DNA of 64,000 nucleotides from Polyangium sp. 6x1 (GCF_029946515.1 NZ_JARZHH010000053.1:17772-81771); one strand, 5' to 3'; shown: positions 1-9,147, counted from the first letter of the stretch. Translations and numbers: made by a program. The notes: generated by a model from the sequence alone, not told the origin.

Positions 1-812
1 CCCACCGGGGAGATGCCGCGCTCGCGGTACTCGCCGACGGAGACCGCGCCGAACCGCTTCGAAAGCTTCTCCCCGCTGGGCGCGAGCATCATCGGCAGGT
101 GCGCGAACTGCGGGACGGGGGCGCCGAGCGCCTGGTAGAGCAGGATCTGCGGCGGCGTGTTGATCATGTGGTCCCGGCCGCGCGCGACGAGCGTGATGCC
201 CATGGTGAGGTCGTCGACGACCGCGCCGAGGTTGTAGAGCGGGACGCCGTCCTTACGCATGAGCACGGCGTCCTGCTGCGTATTGTTCGGCGTGACGACG
301 TCGCCGAAGACGAGATCCCGGTACGTGACGGAGCCCGAGCTCGGCGCGCGGAAGCGAATGACGAACGGGCGATCGGGAGCCGGGCCCGTGCGATCACGGC
401 AGGTGCCGGGGTAGCGAAACTGGGCCTTCGGATCGCGGGCTTTCAGGGCCTCGCGCTGGGCGTCGAGCTCTTCCTTCGTGCAATAACAGCGATAGGCCGC
501 GCCCGCCGCGATGAGCTTCTCCACGAACTCCTGGTAGACCGGGAGCCGCTCCATCTGCCGGTAGGGGCCGTGATCGCCGCCGATTTCGGGGCCCTCGTCC
601 CAGCCGAGGCCGAGCCAGCGGAGCTCTCGCAGGATGATCGCCTCGTTCTCCGGCGTGCTCCGCTCCTGGTCGGTGTCCTCGATGCGGAGGACGAAGGTGC
701 CGCCGGTCTTGCGCGCCCAGAGCCAGTTGAAGAGCGCGGTCCGGACGCCGCCGATGTGGAGGTAGCCCGTCGGAGAGGGGGCGAATCGAACGCGAGGCTT
801 GCCTTGTGCCAT
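1..812 (-). CDS. gltX: Glutamyl-tRNA synthetase, 3' end cut by the window edge
   Basis: Class I aminoacyl-tRNA synthetase that charges tRNA with glutamate in the cytoplasm. The 270 residues present carry the HIGH-type signature at residues 12-22 ([11 protein letters not shown], with His19) and the KMSKS-type motif as KLSKR at residues 249-253. Family members are about 470-490 residues, so the anticodon-binding half lies outside the window. The start ATG at 812 puts [10 protein letters not shown] at the usual distance from the N-terminus. No strong Shine-Dalgarno is visible. The gene is divergent from ccmB, with about 100 nt between the two starts. The second half would be needed to tell a discriminating from a non-discriminating enzyme. 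Confidence 0.97.
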   Translation of the reverse strand, partial: MAQGKPRVRFAPSPTGYLHIGGVRTALFNWLWARKTGGTFVLRIEDTDQERSTPENEAIILRELRWLGLGWDEGPEIGGDHGPYRQMERLPVYQEFVEKLIAAGAAYRCYCTKEELDAQREALKARDPKAQFRYPGTCRDRTGPAPDRPFVIRFRAPSSGSVTYRDLVFGDVVTPNNTQQDAVLMRKDGVPLYNLGAVVDDLTMGITLVARGRDHMINTPPQILLYQALGAPVPQFAHLPMMLAPSGEKLSKRFGAVSVGEYRERGISPV

Positions 813-915
813 GGCGCCCGCGCTGTAGCATTTTTCGTAGCGATTGTCGGCCTCGGCGTGCGCGCGCCCCCGCGCTCGGCCGACGCGTGTATACCCTCGG
901 GCTGCGAGCTCGCAC

Positions 916-1596
916 GTGAAACGATTCCTGAAGCAAGCTGCGCTCATCGCCGGGAAGGACCTCGCCATCGAGCTGTCCACGGGCGAGATCGTGACCACGA
1001 GCGGGTTCTTCGCCGTGCTCGTCGCCGTCATCGCGTCCCTCGCGTTCTTCGCAGGACAAGAAGCAACGGAAGGCGTGGCGCCCGGGGTGATCTGGGTCTC
1101 CGTCGCGTTCGCGTCGGTGCTGGCCGTCGGGCGGACGTGGCAACGCGAGCGCGAAGAGAACGCGCTCGCGGGGCTATTGGTTCTGCCCGTGTCGCGCGGC
1201 GCGATCTTCGCGGGGAAAGCCGTGAGCGTCGCGATCTTCGTGGGGCTCGTGGAGGCGATCGTGGTCCCCGTGAGCGCGCTGCTCTTCTCCGTCGATCTGA
1301 TCAAGATGGGGCCCGGGCTCCTCTTGATCGGGCTGTTCGCGACGCCAGGGATCGCCGCGGTGGGGACGCTGTTCGGCGCGATGACGGTGCGCACGCGGGC
1401 GAGGGATCTCGTGCTCGCGAGCGTGTTCTTTCCGCTGCTCGCGCCGACGTTGCTCGCGGCCGTGGCCGGCACGCGCGAGCTCTTCGGCGGCGCGGAGACG
1501 AGCGAGCTCTTCGATTATCTCGCGCTGATGGGCGTGTTCGGGACCGTGTTCACCGCCGGCGGCGTCGGGCTGTTCGATACGCTCATCGACGGTTGA
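916..1596 (+). CDS. ccmB: Heme exporter protein CcmB (ABC-2 type permease)
   Basis: Inner-membrane permease of the CcmABCD heme-handling ABC complex of system I cytochrome c maturation. The 226-residue product matches the family length of about 220. It starts with a cytosolic KRFLKQ...GKDLAIEL segment and has about six hydrophobic helices. The conserved loop [19 protein letters not shown], which couples to the CcmA ATPase, is present. The frame is open from 844, but the upstream residues are Arg/Pro-rich and unlike CcmB, so GTG 916 is preferred. No other ccm gene is visible, so the remaining complex must be encoded elsewhere. The gene converges on the oxidoreductase that ends at 1639. Confidence 0.9.
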   Translation: MKRFLKQAALIAGKDLAIELSTGEIVTTSGFFAVLVAVIASLAFFAGQEATEGVAPGVIWVSVAFASVLAVGRTWQREREENALAGLLVLPVSRGAIFAGKAVSVAIFVGLVEAIVVPVSALLFSVDLIKMGPGLLLIGLFATPGIAAVGTLFGAMTVRTRARDLVLASVFFPLLAPTLLAAVAGTRELFGGAETSELFDYLALMGVFGTVFTAGGVGLFDTLIDG

Positions 1597-1614
1597 TGGG
1601 GGTTTGGGGGCGTA

Positions 1615-1631
1615 GCTCCGCTTGCCGGAGC
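1615..1631. terminator. Short hairpin between convergent ccmB and oxidoreductase
   Basis: GCTCCG (1615-1620) pairs with CGGAGC (1626-1631) across a 5-nt loop in the 42-nt gap between two stop codons. There is no T tract, so terminator function is only a guess from its position. Confidence 0.3.
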
Positions 1632-1638
1632 GGAGCCC

Positions 1639-2877
1639 TCAAGCGTTGATCGCAGCCGCGCAGCGCTCGGCGGCGGCCGTGATCACGTCGGGATCGAAGT
1701 CCATGCCGGTGCACTCGCCGACGGCCCAGATGCCCTCGCCCGCCGCGCCATCCGCGTCACACGCGACCGCGTAGCCGTGCGTCGGATCAAAACGAACCTC
1801 GGCCCCGGCCTGCGCTGCGAGCTCGAACGCAGGGGCGCCGGGGAGCGCGAGGGCGAGGATCTCGGCGTCGATGTGGCGCTCCTCATCGGAGCCCTCACGC
1901 AAAAGAACGCGCTTCACGTGCGCCGTTCCCTCGACCCCCGCGAGGGCCGACACCTCGACGCGCACCACGCGATCGCCGAGCCGACGCGTGAGCTCGTCTG
2001 CCCAGAAGCCTTCGCCCGCGACGACGACGGGCCCGTCAGGCTCGATGCCGTACGCATGCAGGAGGCAGATCGCGCGCGCCGAGAAGACGCCGGGAAGATC
2101 GTTGTTCGCGAAGGCCGATACGCCGTCGTGCGCGCCCGTCGCGAAGACCTTCGCCGGCGCGCGCACCACGACAGCGCCTTCTTCCGCGGCGACGAGCAGA
2201 TCCCCGAGGTAGACACCGGCCGCCGTGGCGCGAGAGAAGACGAGGTCGCCGCTCGCGCGGATCGCGTCGAGGAGCGGCGCTCGATCGGGGAGCGCGAGGA
2301 GCGAGCCGCCGAGGGAGAGGCCATCATCGACGACGACGACACGCGCGCCCGCGGCGCCGAGCTTCTGCGCGACGACGAGGCCCGCGAGGCCCGCGCCCAC
2401 GACCACGACGTCGGCCTCGAGCAAGCGCGCGGGCCTCGGCGCCTCGACCTCCGCGGGCAAACGACCGAGCCCCGCGATCTTGCGCGCGAAGCTCTGCATG
2501 ATGGAGCCGAGCGCAGGGACGCCGGCCATGAAGTGGTGGTGATCGATGCCCTTCGGGAAGAACCAGTCGGTCACCCGCAAGAGGTCGGCCTGGCGTGAGC
2601 CCATGACGTTCTGGGCCTCGACCTCTTCGTCGCCTCGGGTCGCGTGGAGGCAGGTCATCACGTTCGGCGTGCCGTCGACGCGCATGAGGCAGCCGTCGCA
2701 GCCTCCGCGGAAGCAGCTCGCGCTGCGCGGGCGGTGGAGCTTGGGGCTCCGCGCCAGGATGATCTTGTCCTCGGCGAGGAGCGAGGCCGCGAGCGGCTCG
2801 CCCCGCTCGGCCCGCACCGGCGAGCCGTCGAGGTGGATCGTGACCGGATCTCGGAAGGCCCGCGTACGCCGAAACAT
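1639..2877 (-). CDS. 2Fe-2S/FAD-dependent oxidoreductase, sarcosine oxidase alpha-like N-terminal half
   Basis: Cytoplasmic flavoprotein of 412 residues. The N-terminal domain is a ferredoxin fold like that of heterotetrameric sarcosine oxidase alpha and HcnA; Cys55, Cys60, Cys63 and Cys76 have the CX4CX2CX12C spacing for a 2Fe-2S cluster. A pyridine-nucleotide-disulfide oxidoreductase domain follows, with a dinucleotide-binding GAGLAGL motif near residue 157 and a C-terminal GIWAVGECTG FAD motif. The aminomethyltransferase (GcvT-like) domain of full-length SoxA is missing, so it is not a canonical sarcosine oxidase alpha subunit. No beta-subunit partner is adjacent. The substrate is unknown; an amine or amino acid oxidase/dehydrogenase is plausible. 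It is divergent from the gene at 2969. Confidence 0.82.
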   Translation of the reverse strand: MFRRTRAFRDPVTIHLDGSPVRAERGEPLAASLLAEDKIILARSPKLHRPRSASCFRGGCDGCLMRVDGTPNVMTCLHATRGDEEVEAQNVMGSRQADLLRVTDWFFPKGIDHHHFMAGVPALGSIMQSFARKIAGLGRLPAEVEAPRPARLLEADVVVVGAGLAGLVVAQKLGAAGARVVVVDDGLSLGGSLLALPDRAPLLDAIRASGDLVFSRATAAGVYLGDLLVAAEEGAVVVRAPAKVFATGAHDGVSAFANNDLPGVFSARAICLLHAYGIEPDGPVVVAGEGFWADELTRRLGDRVVRVEVSALAGVEGTAHVKRVLLREGSDEERHIDAEILALALPGAPAFELAAQAGAEVRFDPTHGYAVACDADGAAGEGIWAVGECTGMDFDPDVITAAAERCAAAINA

Positions 2878-2953
2878 GGGCCAGGGCCCTATAGCACGGC
2901 GAACTCCGGGCTGGCCCCCGCAAACAAAGGTCCCCGAGGACGCGCGCCTGATC

Positions 2954-2959
2954 TACCCT
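2954..2959 (+). promoter_or_regulatory. -10-like TACCCT box, leaderless start candidate
   Basis: TACCCT ends 9 nt before ATG 2969 and no Shine-Dalgarno lies between them. A TANNNT box at this distance fits a transcript that begins at or very near the start codon. Confidence 0.4.
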
Positions 2960-2968
2960 CTCGAATCG

Positions 2969-3607
2969 ATGCGCCTAGGCATCCTCGGACCGGCCAACAG
3001 AGATCTGCCCGCGCTTGCACGTGCGGCGCAGCTCCTCTTCGACGAGGTCCAGGTCGACAAGATCATCTACCTGTCGGACGACGGCGCGCTCGATCTCGTG
3101 GCGAAGGCCTGGGCGTACCAGATCGTCGACGCGAACCCGAGCGAGGACCTCCTCTTCGCACGCGCGGCAGTGCGGTGCGCGCGCGCGACGCCCGAGCAGA
3201 TCGACGCGTACGTGGCCGCCGAGCGGGCGCGGTCGCGGCTGCGCGCGATGACGAGCATCCCGAGCCGGCAGCTCCGGTCGGTCGAGCTCGTCGACGGGCG
3301 CGTAGCGGTCTTCGTTTATGACAAGGGCATCCTCGATCAGGACGACATCGCGGCCGCGAGCTTGCTCGTGTTCGGGCGGAGCCAGGAGCCGACGATGAAG
3401 CGCATCGGTTCGAGGATGTTCGTCTCGCCGGGGCCGATCGGGGCGCCGGGCGGAGGCATGGGCGTGCTCGAAGAGGTGGAGTCGGGCGGGGTGCGCGTGG
3501 AGATCCGGAACGCGAGCGGAGCGGTCACCGCGGAGGACATGCTGGGCGGAGGGCCGAGCCTGCCGGGCATCAAGATGCGGGTGCAGGATGGCAAGAGCAA
3601 CGGATGA
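2969..3607 (+). CDS. Degenerate YfcE/MJ0936-like metallophosphoesterase homologue (no metal ligands)
   Basis: A 212-residue protein that I did not recognise by name. Its plan resembles small calcineurin-like phosphoesterases of the YfcE type: a first strand MRLGILGPANRD, then KIIYLSDDG (31-39), and a C-terminal LLVFGRSQEP (132-141) followed by MFVSPGPIG (150-158). In active enzymes these positions read DxHG, GD, GHTH and NPGS. Here the aligned segments lack the Asp, Asn and His metal ligands, so catalysis is unlikely if the comparison holds. The last 20 nt overlap nadD, suggesting translational coupling. A scaffold or regulatory role is possible; the family assignment is an inference from motif order. 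Confidence 0.6.
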   Translation: MRLGILGPANRDLPALARAAQLLFDEVQVDKIIYLSDDGALDLVAKAWAYQIVDANPSEDLLFARAAVRCARATPEQIDAYVAAERARSRLRAMTSIPSRQLRSVELVDGRVAVFVYDKGILDQDDIAAASLLVFGRSQEPTMKRIGSRMFVSPGPIGAPGGGMGVLEEVESGGVRVEIRNASGAVTAEDMLGGGPSLPGIKMRVQDGKSNG

Positions 3608-4190
3608 GCCGGAGGCACCCGCGCCCGCGCAGGGGCATCGGGTCGCCGTGTTCGGAGGCAGCTTCAACCCGCCGCACGTCGCGCACGTGCTCGCTGCGGT
3701 CTACGTGCTGTCGACGGAGCCCATGGACGAGGTGCTCGTGGTGCCCGTCTACAGGCACCCGTTCGCCAAGGAGCTCGCGCCGTTCGAGGATCGCCTCGCG
3801 ATGTGCAAGCTCGCGTTCGAGTGGATCCCGCGCGTCCGTGTCTCCACCGTGGAGCGCGAGCTCGGCGGCGAGAGCCTCACGTTGCGGACGCTCGAGCACC
3901 TCGCCTCGAAGCACCCGGGCTGGTCGATGCGCCTCTTGCTCGGCGGCGACGTGATCGCGGATCTGTCGAAGTGGCACCGCTTCGATCGGATCGCGGAGAT
4001 CGCGCCGCCGCTTTTCGTGGGCCGCGCGGGCGTGACGACCGAGGGCGCGCCGGAGCCGATGCTGCCGAAGATCTCGAGCACCGAGGTGCGCGACGCGATC
4101 GGCCGTGGCGAGAGCGAGCGCGTGGAGAAGCTCGTGCCGCGCGAGGTGCTCGCGTACGCGGCCGAGCGGGGCCTCTATCGGAGGAGCTGA
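3588..4190 (+). CDS. nadD: Nicotinate-nucleotide adenylyltransferase
   Basis: Transfers AMP from ATP to nicotinate mononucleotide to make deamido-NAD in NAD biosynthesis. The 200-residue protein has the nucleotidyltransferase signature GGSFNPPHVAH at residues 23-33 (the HxGH-like ATP site) and the C-terminal ISSTEVRDAI motif that corresponds to ISSTxIR. The short, Ala/Pro-rich first 16 residues suggest the true start could be a little later, but ATG 3588 overlaps the previous gene and is the first in frame. Its TGA overlaps the next ATG (ATGA at 4187-4190 region), so nadD is probably coupled to the DUF2520 gene. Confidence 0.93.
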   Translation: MARATDEPEAPAPAQGHRVAVFGGSFNPPHVAHVLAAVYVLSTEPMDEVLVVPVYRHPFAKELAPFEDRLAMCKLAFEWIPRVRVSTVERELGGESLTLRTLEHLASKHPGWSMRLLLGGDVIADLSKWHRFDRIAEIAPPLFVGRAGVTTEGAPEPMLPKISSTEVRDAIGRGESERVEKLVPREVLAYAAERGLYRRS

Positions 4191-5029
4191 TGGCCGCGCA
4201 GACGAGTGTGTTCATCCTGGGCGCAGGCAAGGTCGGCGCGGGCCTCGCGCGGGCGCTGCGCCGCGCGGGGTACGTGGTGACGCTGCGTCCGCAACGAAGC
4301 GGACTGCCGGCGCGGCGCATCGACGCGCCGTTCGTGATCCTCGCGGTGCGGGATCGTGATCTCCAGCCGCTCGCGGAGCGGATCCGGGACGCGGGATTGT
4401 TGGGGCACAAAAGGGCGGTGGTCGTGCACTGCGCGGGCGCGCTCGGCCCGGAGCCGCTCGTGCCGCTGCGGAGCGAGAACGTCGCGGTCGCGCAGATGCA
4501 CCCGATGATCTCGTTCGCGTCGCCGGAGGTCACGCCGTCGCTCCTCCGCGGGCAGCTCCACGTGGACGGAGACGCGCGCGCCGTGCGGGCCGCGTCGGCG
4601 ATCGGGCGGAAGCTCGGGATGACGCCGCGGACGATCTCCGGGCTCGATCGCGTGCTTTACCACGCGGCGGCCGGGCTCGTGGCGAACGGGGCCGCAGCGC
4701 TCGCCGCGGGCGGCGTGGATCTGCTCGGGCGCGCAGGCGTGCCGGCGGACACGGCGGCGGCGATGCTGGGCCCGCTCCTCCGGAGCGTCGCGGACAACGT
4801 GGAAACGATGGGTTTGCCGGCGGCGCTCACCGGCCCCGTGCGGCGCGGGGACGCGGCGGGCGTGGGCCGGCACCTCGAGATGCTCTCGCGCGCGGCGCCG
4901 CACCTCGTCCCGCTCTACGTGGCGGCGTCGAGGCTGCAGGTGCCGCTCGCGCGCGCCCTGGGCGATGCGCCGGCGGAAAGCTTCGACGCCATCGTCACGG
5001 TGCTCGAAAAGGCGCCGGGCGGCGCCTGA
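4190..5029 (+). CDS. DUF2520 Rossmann-fold protein (reductase-like)
   Basis: A 279-residue cytoplasmic protein of the DUF2520 family, related to pyrroline-5-carboxylate reductase and F420-dependent oxidoreductases. It has an N-terminal NAD(P)-binding strand-turn FILGAGKVGAGLARAL (residues 8-23), then a strand ending FVILAVRD, the conserved AQMHPMISF segment, and a helical C-terminal dimerisation half that begins YHAAAGLVANG. No substrate is established for the family; it often lies near pantothenate or NAD genes, and here it follows nadD with a 1-nt overlap. A link to cofactor synthesis is therefore an inference from neighbourhood. Confidence 0.83.
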   Translation: MAAQTSVFILGAGKVGAGLARALRRAGYVVTLRPQRSGLPARRIDAPFVILAVRDRDLQPLAERIRDAGLLGHKRAVVVHCAGALGPEPLVPLRSENVAVAQMHPMISFASPEVTPSLLRGQLHVDGDARAVRAASAIGRKLGMTPRTISGLDRVLYHAAAGLVANGAAALAAGGVDLLGRAGVPADTAAAMLGPLLRSVADNVETMGLPAALTGPVRRGDAAGVGRHLEMLSRAAPHLVPLYVAASRLQVPLARALGDAPAESFDAIVTVLEKAPGGA

Positions 5030-5059
5030 AAAACGTTGCGGTGGACGAGCCGCGGACCG

Positions 5060-5065
5060 TACGCT
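5060..5065 (+). promoter_or_regulatory. -10-like TACGCT box before the sigma-54 activator gene
   Basis: TACGCT ends 9 nt before GTG 5075. It supports GTG 5075 over the in-frame TTG at 5036, which would place the box inside the gene. Confidence 0.4.
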
Positions 5066-5074
5066 GACGAAGCC

Positions 5075-8000
5075 GTGGCGGACGCCGGACCTCGCACTTC
5101 TCCGCTCGATCGGTCTTCACCCCAGGAACCCTCGGGTGTTCGCACCGAAGGTGTCTTCGGCGGGGAGACGGGCACGCTGCCGTCCGGCGCGGTGATCGCC
5201 GCGCCTTCCGTGCGCGCCTCGCTCCGTGGGCTTGCGGCGGTCGACGATCTGCTCTGCGCGAAGGGCGCGAGCGGGCTCGTGGTGCTGCACGGGCCGCGCG
5301 CGACGCTGGAGGCCGTGGGCGCGCACGCGGCGCGGCGCGCGCAGGTGATCGGGCGCGCGTGCCTGCGCGTCGCCGAGGTCGCGTGGGACGAACCCTGGCG
5401 CGAGATCGCGGCGCAGATGGGGATCGTCGACGTGGTGGAGCCGCGCCTCGTGGCCGCGCGGATCGCCTCGGCGGCGAACGGCGCGATGATCGTCGTGTCC
5501 GAAGGCACGCCGACGCACTGGGGACAGGCCGTCGTGGAGGAGTTGGCGCGCCTCGTGGTCACGCCTCCCCGCGCGGGATCGGCGCCGCTCGTGCTCGTCC
5601 TGCGCGAGGTGGCCTCGGCGCCGGCGGGCGCGCGCCTCGTGCAGATCGATCCGATCGCGTCGCCGGAGGATCTGCGGCGCTTCTGGGAGGCGATCGCGCA
5701 GGCGGCCGAGCTTCGCCTCGGCGCGGAGGAGGGCCGGCTCGAAGCGCTGGAGCGCTGGTGGTCGGCGGCGCGACGGGCGCCGCTCGACGGGCGCGCAGAG
5801 CCGCTCGTGCTCGAACCGGCGCAGAGGCGGCTCTGCGCGCGGCTCGCGCTGGCGCAGCGGAGCTTGCCCGCCGCGGAGGCAGGGAGGCTCGGCGCGAGCA
5901 CGGACGTGGAGGCGCTCGTCGCGCGGGGCGCGGCGACGATCGACGCGGCCGGATCGATGAAGCTCACGGGGGCTGCGCCGATCGAGCTCGAGGCCGATCG
6001 CGAGGACGCGGTCGCGGTGGCGAGCGCGCTCGAAGCGTTGTTCCCGATGGATCCCTGGGCGATGCTCCGCGCGGCCGAGCTTCGGGCGCGCGCGGGCGAC
6101 GCGGAGCGGGCGGAGCTGCTCGCGACGCGCGCGCTCTCCGGCGTGGCAGAGCCGTCGGCGCGTGTGGATTTCTGGCGGCGCTGGGAAGCGGCGCTCGCGT
6201 TGTTCCCGGACGCATCGACGACGAAGGCGCTCCTGCGTTCGGCGGAGCTCGCGCTTCGCGTCGGCGACGCCGAGCGGGCGACGGGGTTCGCGCGGGCCGC
6301 GGCGGCGCGGGATGGAAACGCGCCCGAGGTGATGATCACGCTCGGCAAGGCGCTCAGCGCCGAGGGGGATCTCACGACGGCGACGATCGTGCTCGAGCGT
6401 GCCATGAGCCGCGCGGACGCCTCCGGCGCGCGCGCGCGTGCGGCCGTCGAGCTCGCCGAGGTCCGCTACACGGGCGGTGATCTCGAAGCGGCGCGGAGGT
6501 TCGCCGAGGAGGCGCTCGAAGGCACGTCGGATCTCGCGACGCGGCTCGGCGCGCGCAACGTGCTCGGCAAGCTCCTGCTCGCGGCGGCGTCCTGGAGCGA
6601 GGCGGAGGCGCATTTCGCGGCCGACGCGTGGGAAGCGGCGTGCGGCGGCGAGGGGATCGCGGAGCTCCGGGCGCGGCTCAACCGCGCGATCGCCGTGCTC
6701 TCGACGGGGCGGCTCGACGAGGCGCGGCCGATGCTCGCCTCCGTGCTCGACGACGGCACCGCGCGCGGCGAGCACCGCGCCGTCGGGTTCGCGCTGACGA
6801 ACCTCGCGACGATCGCCATCCTGAAGCGCGACTACCCGGAGGCGTTCCACCTTTCGGAGCGCGCGATCGAGGTCTTCCGCCGCATCCGCGAGCGGCTCTT
6901 CCTCGCCACCGTGATTCCGAACCTCGCGGAGCTGCGGCTCGATCTCGGTCTCGTGGCCGAGGCGGAGCAGACGCTCGCGTTCGGAAGGCAGGCGTGCGGA
7001 CCGGCGATCCCCGGGACACGCGCGCCGCACTTCGCGCTCGTCGCGGCGCGGATCCACCTCGCACGCGGCAGGACGCTCGAAGCGCGGGCGGAGCTCGCGT
7101 CGGCCATCGCGGGCGCGAGCGGATCGAGCAACGGCGCGAAGCTCTGCGAGTGCCACAGCCTCGCGGCGCGGATCGCGCTCGACGACGGGAACGTGACGCG
7201 CGCCGCGCAGGCGATCGAGCGCGCGCGGGCGCACGCGAGCTCGACGCTGGCGCGCGCGGAGGTCGCGCTGCTCGAAGCGACGCGGGCGCGCGCCGCCGGA
7301 GAACCGTGGGACGGCGCCGCAGAGGAGGCGCTCGATCTCGCGCGGGAAGCCGACGCGCCCGAGCTCGAACGCGAGGCGCGCGTGCTGCTCTGTCACGCGG
7401 AGATCACGCGGGGCGACGCGCGCGAGGCCGAGGCGCACCTGCAAGCGGCGCTCGCGTCGCGGGATCGCATGGCGTCGTCGTTGCCCGAGGGGATCCGCGA
7501 GCGGTTCCTCGCGCGGCCCGAGCTTCGCGGGCTCGCGGCGCTCGAAGCGCGCGCGCCGCGCTCGAGCGAGCCAGGGCTCCGGCCTTGCGAGCGGTGCGGC
7601 GAGGCTTCGTGCCCTGGCTGCTCCTCGCCGTCGCTGCCCGCGTCGCCCTTGTCTCTGCGCGTGCCGTCGTCGTCGCCGTCGCGCTCGTCCGTGACGGCGA
7701 TCGAGCGGATCGTGGGCCGCGACGCGACCATGCTCGCGTTGCTCTCGGCCATCAAGAAGGTCGCGAAGGCCGACACGACGGTGCTGATCCAGGGCGAGAG
7801 CGGCTCCGGCAAGGAGCTCGTCGCCGACGCGATCCACGAGATGAGCCCGCGGCGCGCGGGGCCGCTCGTCAAGGTGAACTGCTCGGCGCTCGTCGAGACG
7901 CTCCTGCTCTCCGAGCTCTTCGGCCACGAGAAAGGCGCGTTCACCGGCGCGCAGGCGCGGCGCCGCGGCCGCTTCGAGCTCGCCGAGGGCGGCACGATCT

Positions 8001-8797
8001 TCCTCGACGAGATCGGCGACATCTCGCAGCGGACGCAGGTCGCGCTCCTCCGCGTGCTCGAGGACAAGAGCTTCGAGCGCGTCGGCGGGGCCCAGCCGAT
8101 CCGCGCGAACGTGCGGATCCTCTGCGCCACGCACCGCGATCTCCGCGCGATGGTCGCGCGCGGCGAGTTCCGCGAGGATCTCTACTACCGGCTGCGTCAG
8201 GTCGTGCTCGAGGTCCCCGCGCTCCGCCAGCGCATCGCGGACATGCCGCTCATCACGTCGGCCTTGCTCGCGCGCATCGCGCAGGAGCGCGGCGAGCCGC
8301 AGAAGACGCTCTCGGAGCGGGCGATCGAGGCGCTGATGCGGCACGCGTGGCACGGCAACGTGCGCGAGCTCGAGAACGCTCTCCGCGCCGCGTCGCTCTT
8401 CGCGGAAGGCGACGTCATCGAGCTCGAGGATTTCACGACGAACGTCGAGTACATGCGCGGCGTGGCTGCCGAGATCACGAGGGGCGCGTCGTCGCCCTCG
8501 TCCTCGGAGCAGCAGGACGCGCGTGGGGGGAGCGGGGGCGCCTCTCAGCTCGCCGAGCGAAGATCGCAAGGGGAGGGCGATTCGACGCCGGTCGAGGTGA
8601 CGTACGCGCACGTCCGCTCGGGCGTCAGCCTGAGCGACATGAAGCGGAAGATCGAGCGCGAGTGCATCGCGCGCGCGCTCGAAGAGAGCGGCGGGAACAT
8701 CACCCGCGCCGCGGTGCTTCTGGGGATGAAGCGACCGAGGCTCTCACAGCTCGTGAAGCAGTACGGACTTGGCAGTGCGTCGGAGGACGGATCATGA
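5075..8797 (+). CDS. Sigma-54-dependent activator with degenerate NTPase and TPR sensory region
   Basis: A 1240-residue enhancer-binding protein. Order: residues ~40-250 look like a STAND-type NTPase whose P-loop is lost (HGPRATLEA where GxxxxGKT is expected). Residues ~300-820 are Ala/Leu/Glu helical repeats of TPR type. A Cys cluster follows (Cys838, 841, 846, 849). The sigma-54 AAA+ domain has Walker A GESGSGKE at 907-914 and GAFTGA at 954-959, which contacts sigma-54. A Ser/Gly-rich linker leads to a Fis-type helix-turn-helix near 1190-1232. It has no receiver, GAF or FHA domain, so control is probably by ligand or protein binding to the repeats. The last 4 nt overlap the lipoprotein gene. 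Confidence 0.92.
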   Translation: MADAGPRTSPLDRSSPQEPSGVRTEGVFGGETGTLPSGAVIAAPSVRASLRGLAAVDDLLCAKGASGLVVLHGPRATLEAVGAHAARRAQVIGRACLRVAEVAWDEPWREIAAQMGIVDVVEPRLVAARIASAANGAMIVVSEGTPTHWGQAVVEELARLVVTPPRAGSAPLVLVLREVASAPAGARLVQIDPIASPEDLRRFWEAIAQAAELRLGAEEGRLEALERWWSAARRAPLDGRAEPLVLEPAQRRLCARLALAQRSLPAAEAGRLGASTDVEALVARGAATIDAAGSMKLTGAAPIELEADREDAVAVASALEALFPMDPWAMLRAAELRARAGDAERAELLATRALSGVAEPSARVDFWRRWEAALALFPDASTTKALLRSAELALRVGDAERATGFARAAAARDGNAPEVMITLGKALSAEGDLTTATIVLERAMSRADASGARARAAVELAEVRYTGGDLEAARRFAEEALEGTSDLATRLGARNVLGKLLLAAASWSEAEAHFAADAWEAACGGEGIAELRARLNRAIAVLSTGRLDEARPMLASVLDDGTARGEHRAVGFALTNLATIAILKRDYPEAFHLSERAIEVFRRIRERLFLATVIPNLAELRLDLGLVAEAEQTLAFGRQACGPAIPGTRAPHFALVAARIHLARGRTLEARAELASAIAGASGSSNGAKLCECHSLAARIALDDGNVTRAAQAIERARAHASSTLARAEVALLEATRARAAGEPWDGAAEEALDLAREADAPELEREARVLLCHAEITRGDAREAEAHLQAALASRDRMASSLPEGIRERFLARPELRGLAALEARAPRSSEPGLRPCERCGEASCPGCSSPSLPASPLSLRVPSSSPSRSSVTAIERIVGRDATMLALLSAIKKVAKADTTVLIQGESGSGKELVADAIHEMSPRRAGPLVKVNCSALVETLLLSELFGHEKGAFTGAQARRRGRFELAEGGTIFLDEIGDISQRTQVALLRVLEDKSFERVGGAQPIRANVRILCATHRDLRAMVARGEFREDLYYRLRQVVLEVPALRQRIADMPLITSALLARIAQERGEPQKTLSERAIEALMRHAWHGNVRELENALRAASLFAEGDVIELEDFTTNVEYMRGVAAEITRGASSPSSSEQQDARGGSGGASQLAERRSQGEGDSTPVEVTYAHVRSGVSLSDMKRKIERECIARALEESGGNITRAAVLLGMKRPRLSQLVKQYGLGSASEDGS

Positions 8798-9147
8798 ACG
8801 TTGGGAGACAATCGCTCGGGCTCGGAGGACTCTTCGCACTCGTCGCGACGGTGCTCACGGGGTGTCTCGCTACGCCTGACGAGAGCGACGCGGTCGACGA
8901 GGCCATCGAGGAGCTCGCGGCGAGCTCTTCCGACTCGGAAGATCGAGCCGATCCGAGTTCTCCCAGCCTGCCCGACGAGCCGCCTCCGCAGACCGACGAC
9001 ATGCCCGATCCGCTGCCGTGGAAGGAGCTCGTCACGGTGAAGCCCGGCGGCTGTGATCCCGAGGCGCGCAGCGGCCCGGATCCGCTGCCGTGGGTCCCCG
9101 GCGCCGGCACGCAGAGCTCGCCGGGCACCGGAACGAAGCAAGACTAG
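8794..9147 (+). CDS. Small acidic lipoprotein with duplicated DPLPW motif
   Basis: A 117-residue predicted lipoprotein. A hydrophobic N-terminal stretch ends in a lipobox VLTGC (Cys about residue 25), then a Ser/Asp/Glu-rich acidic region and two copies of a (M/G)PDPLPW segment about 26 residues apart, each near a short basic or Gly stretch. No known domain is recognised. ATG 8794 is preceded by GGAGGAC and overlaps the activator stop codon (ATGA), so translation is probably coupled. It sits between a transcriptional activator and a histidine kinase, so a signalling accessory role is possible but unproven. Confidence 0.72.
   Translation: MNVGRQSLGLGGLFALVATVLTGCLATPDESDAVDEAIEELAASSSDSEDRADPSSPSLPDEPPPQTDDMPDPLPWKELVTVKPGGCDPEARSGPDPLPWVPGAGTQSSPGTGTKQD

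Noticed and set aside
99..1649. Long plus-strand frame over gltX and ccmB
   Set aside because: gltX has its signatures on the minus strand and CcmB is in another plus frame; this frame is low complexity.
5117..8611. 1164-codon minus-strand open frame opposite the sigma-54 activator
   Set aside because: Arg/Glu-rich, no motif; the plus frame has Walker A, GAFTGA and HTH.
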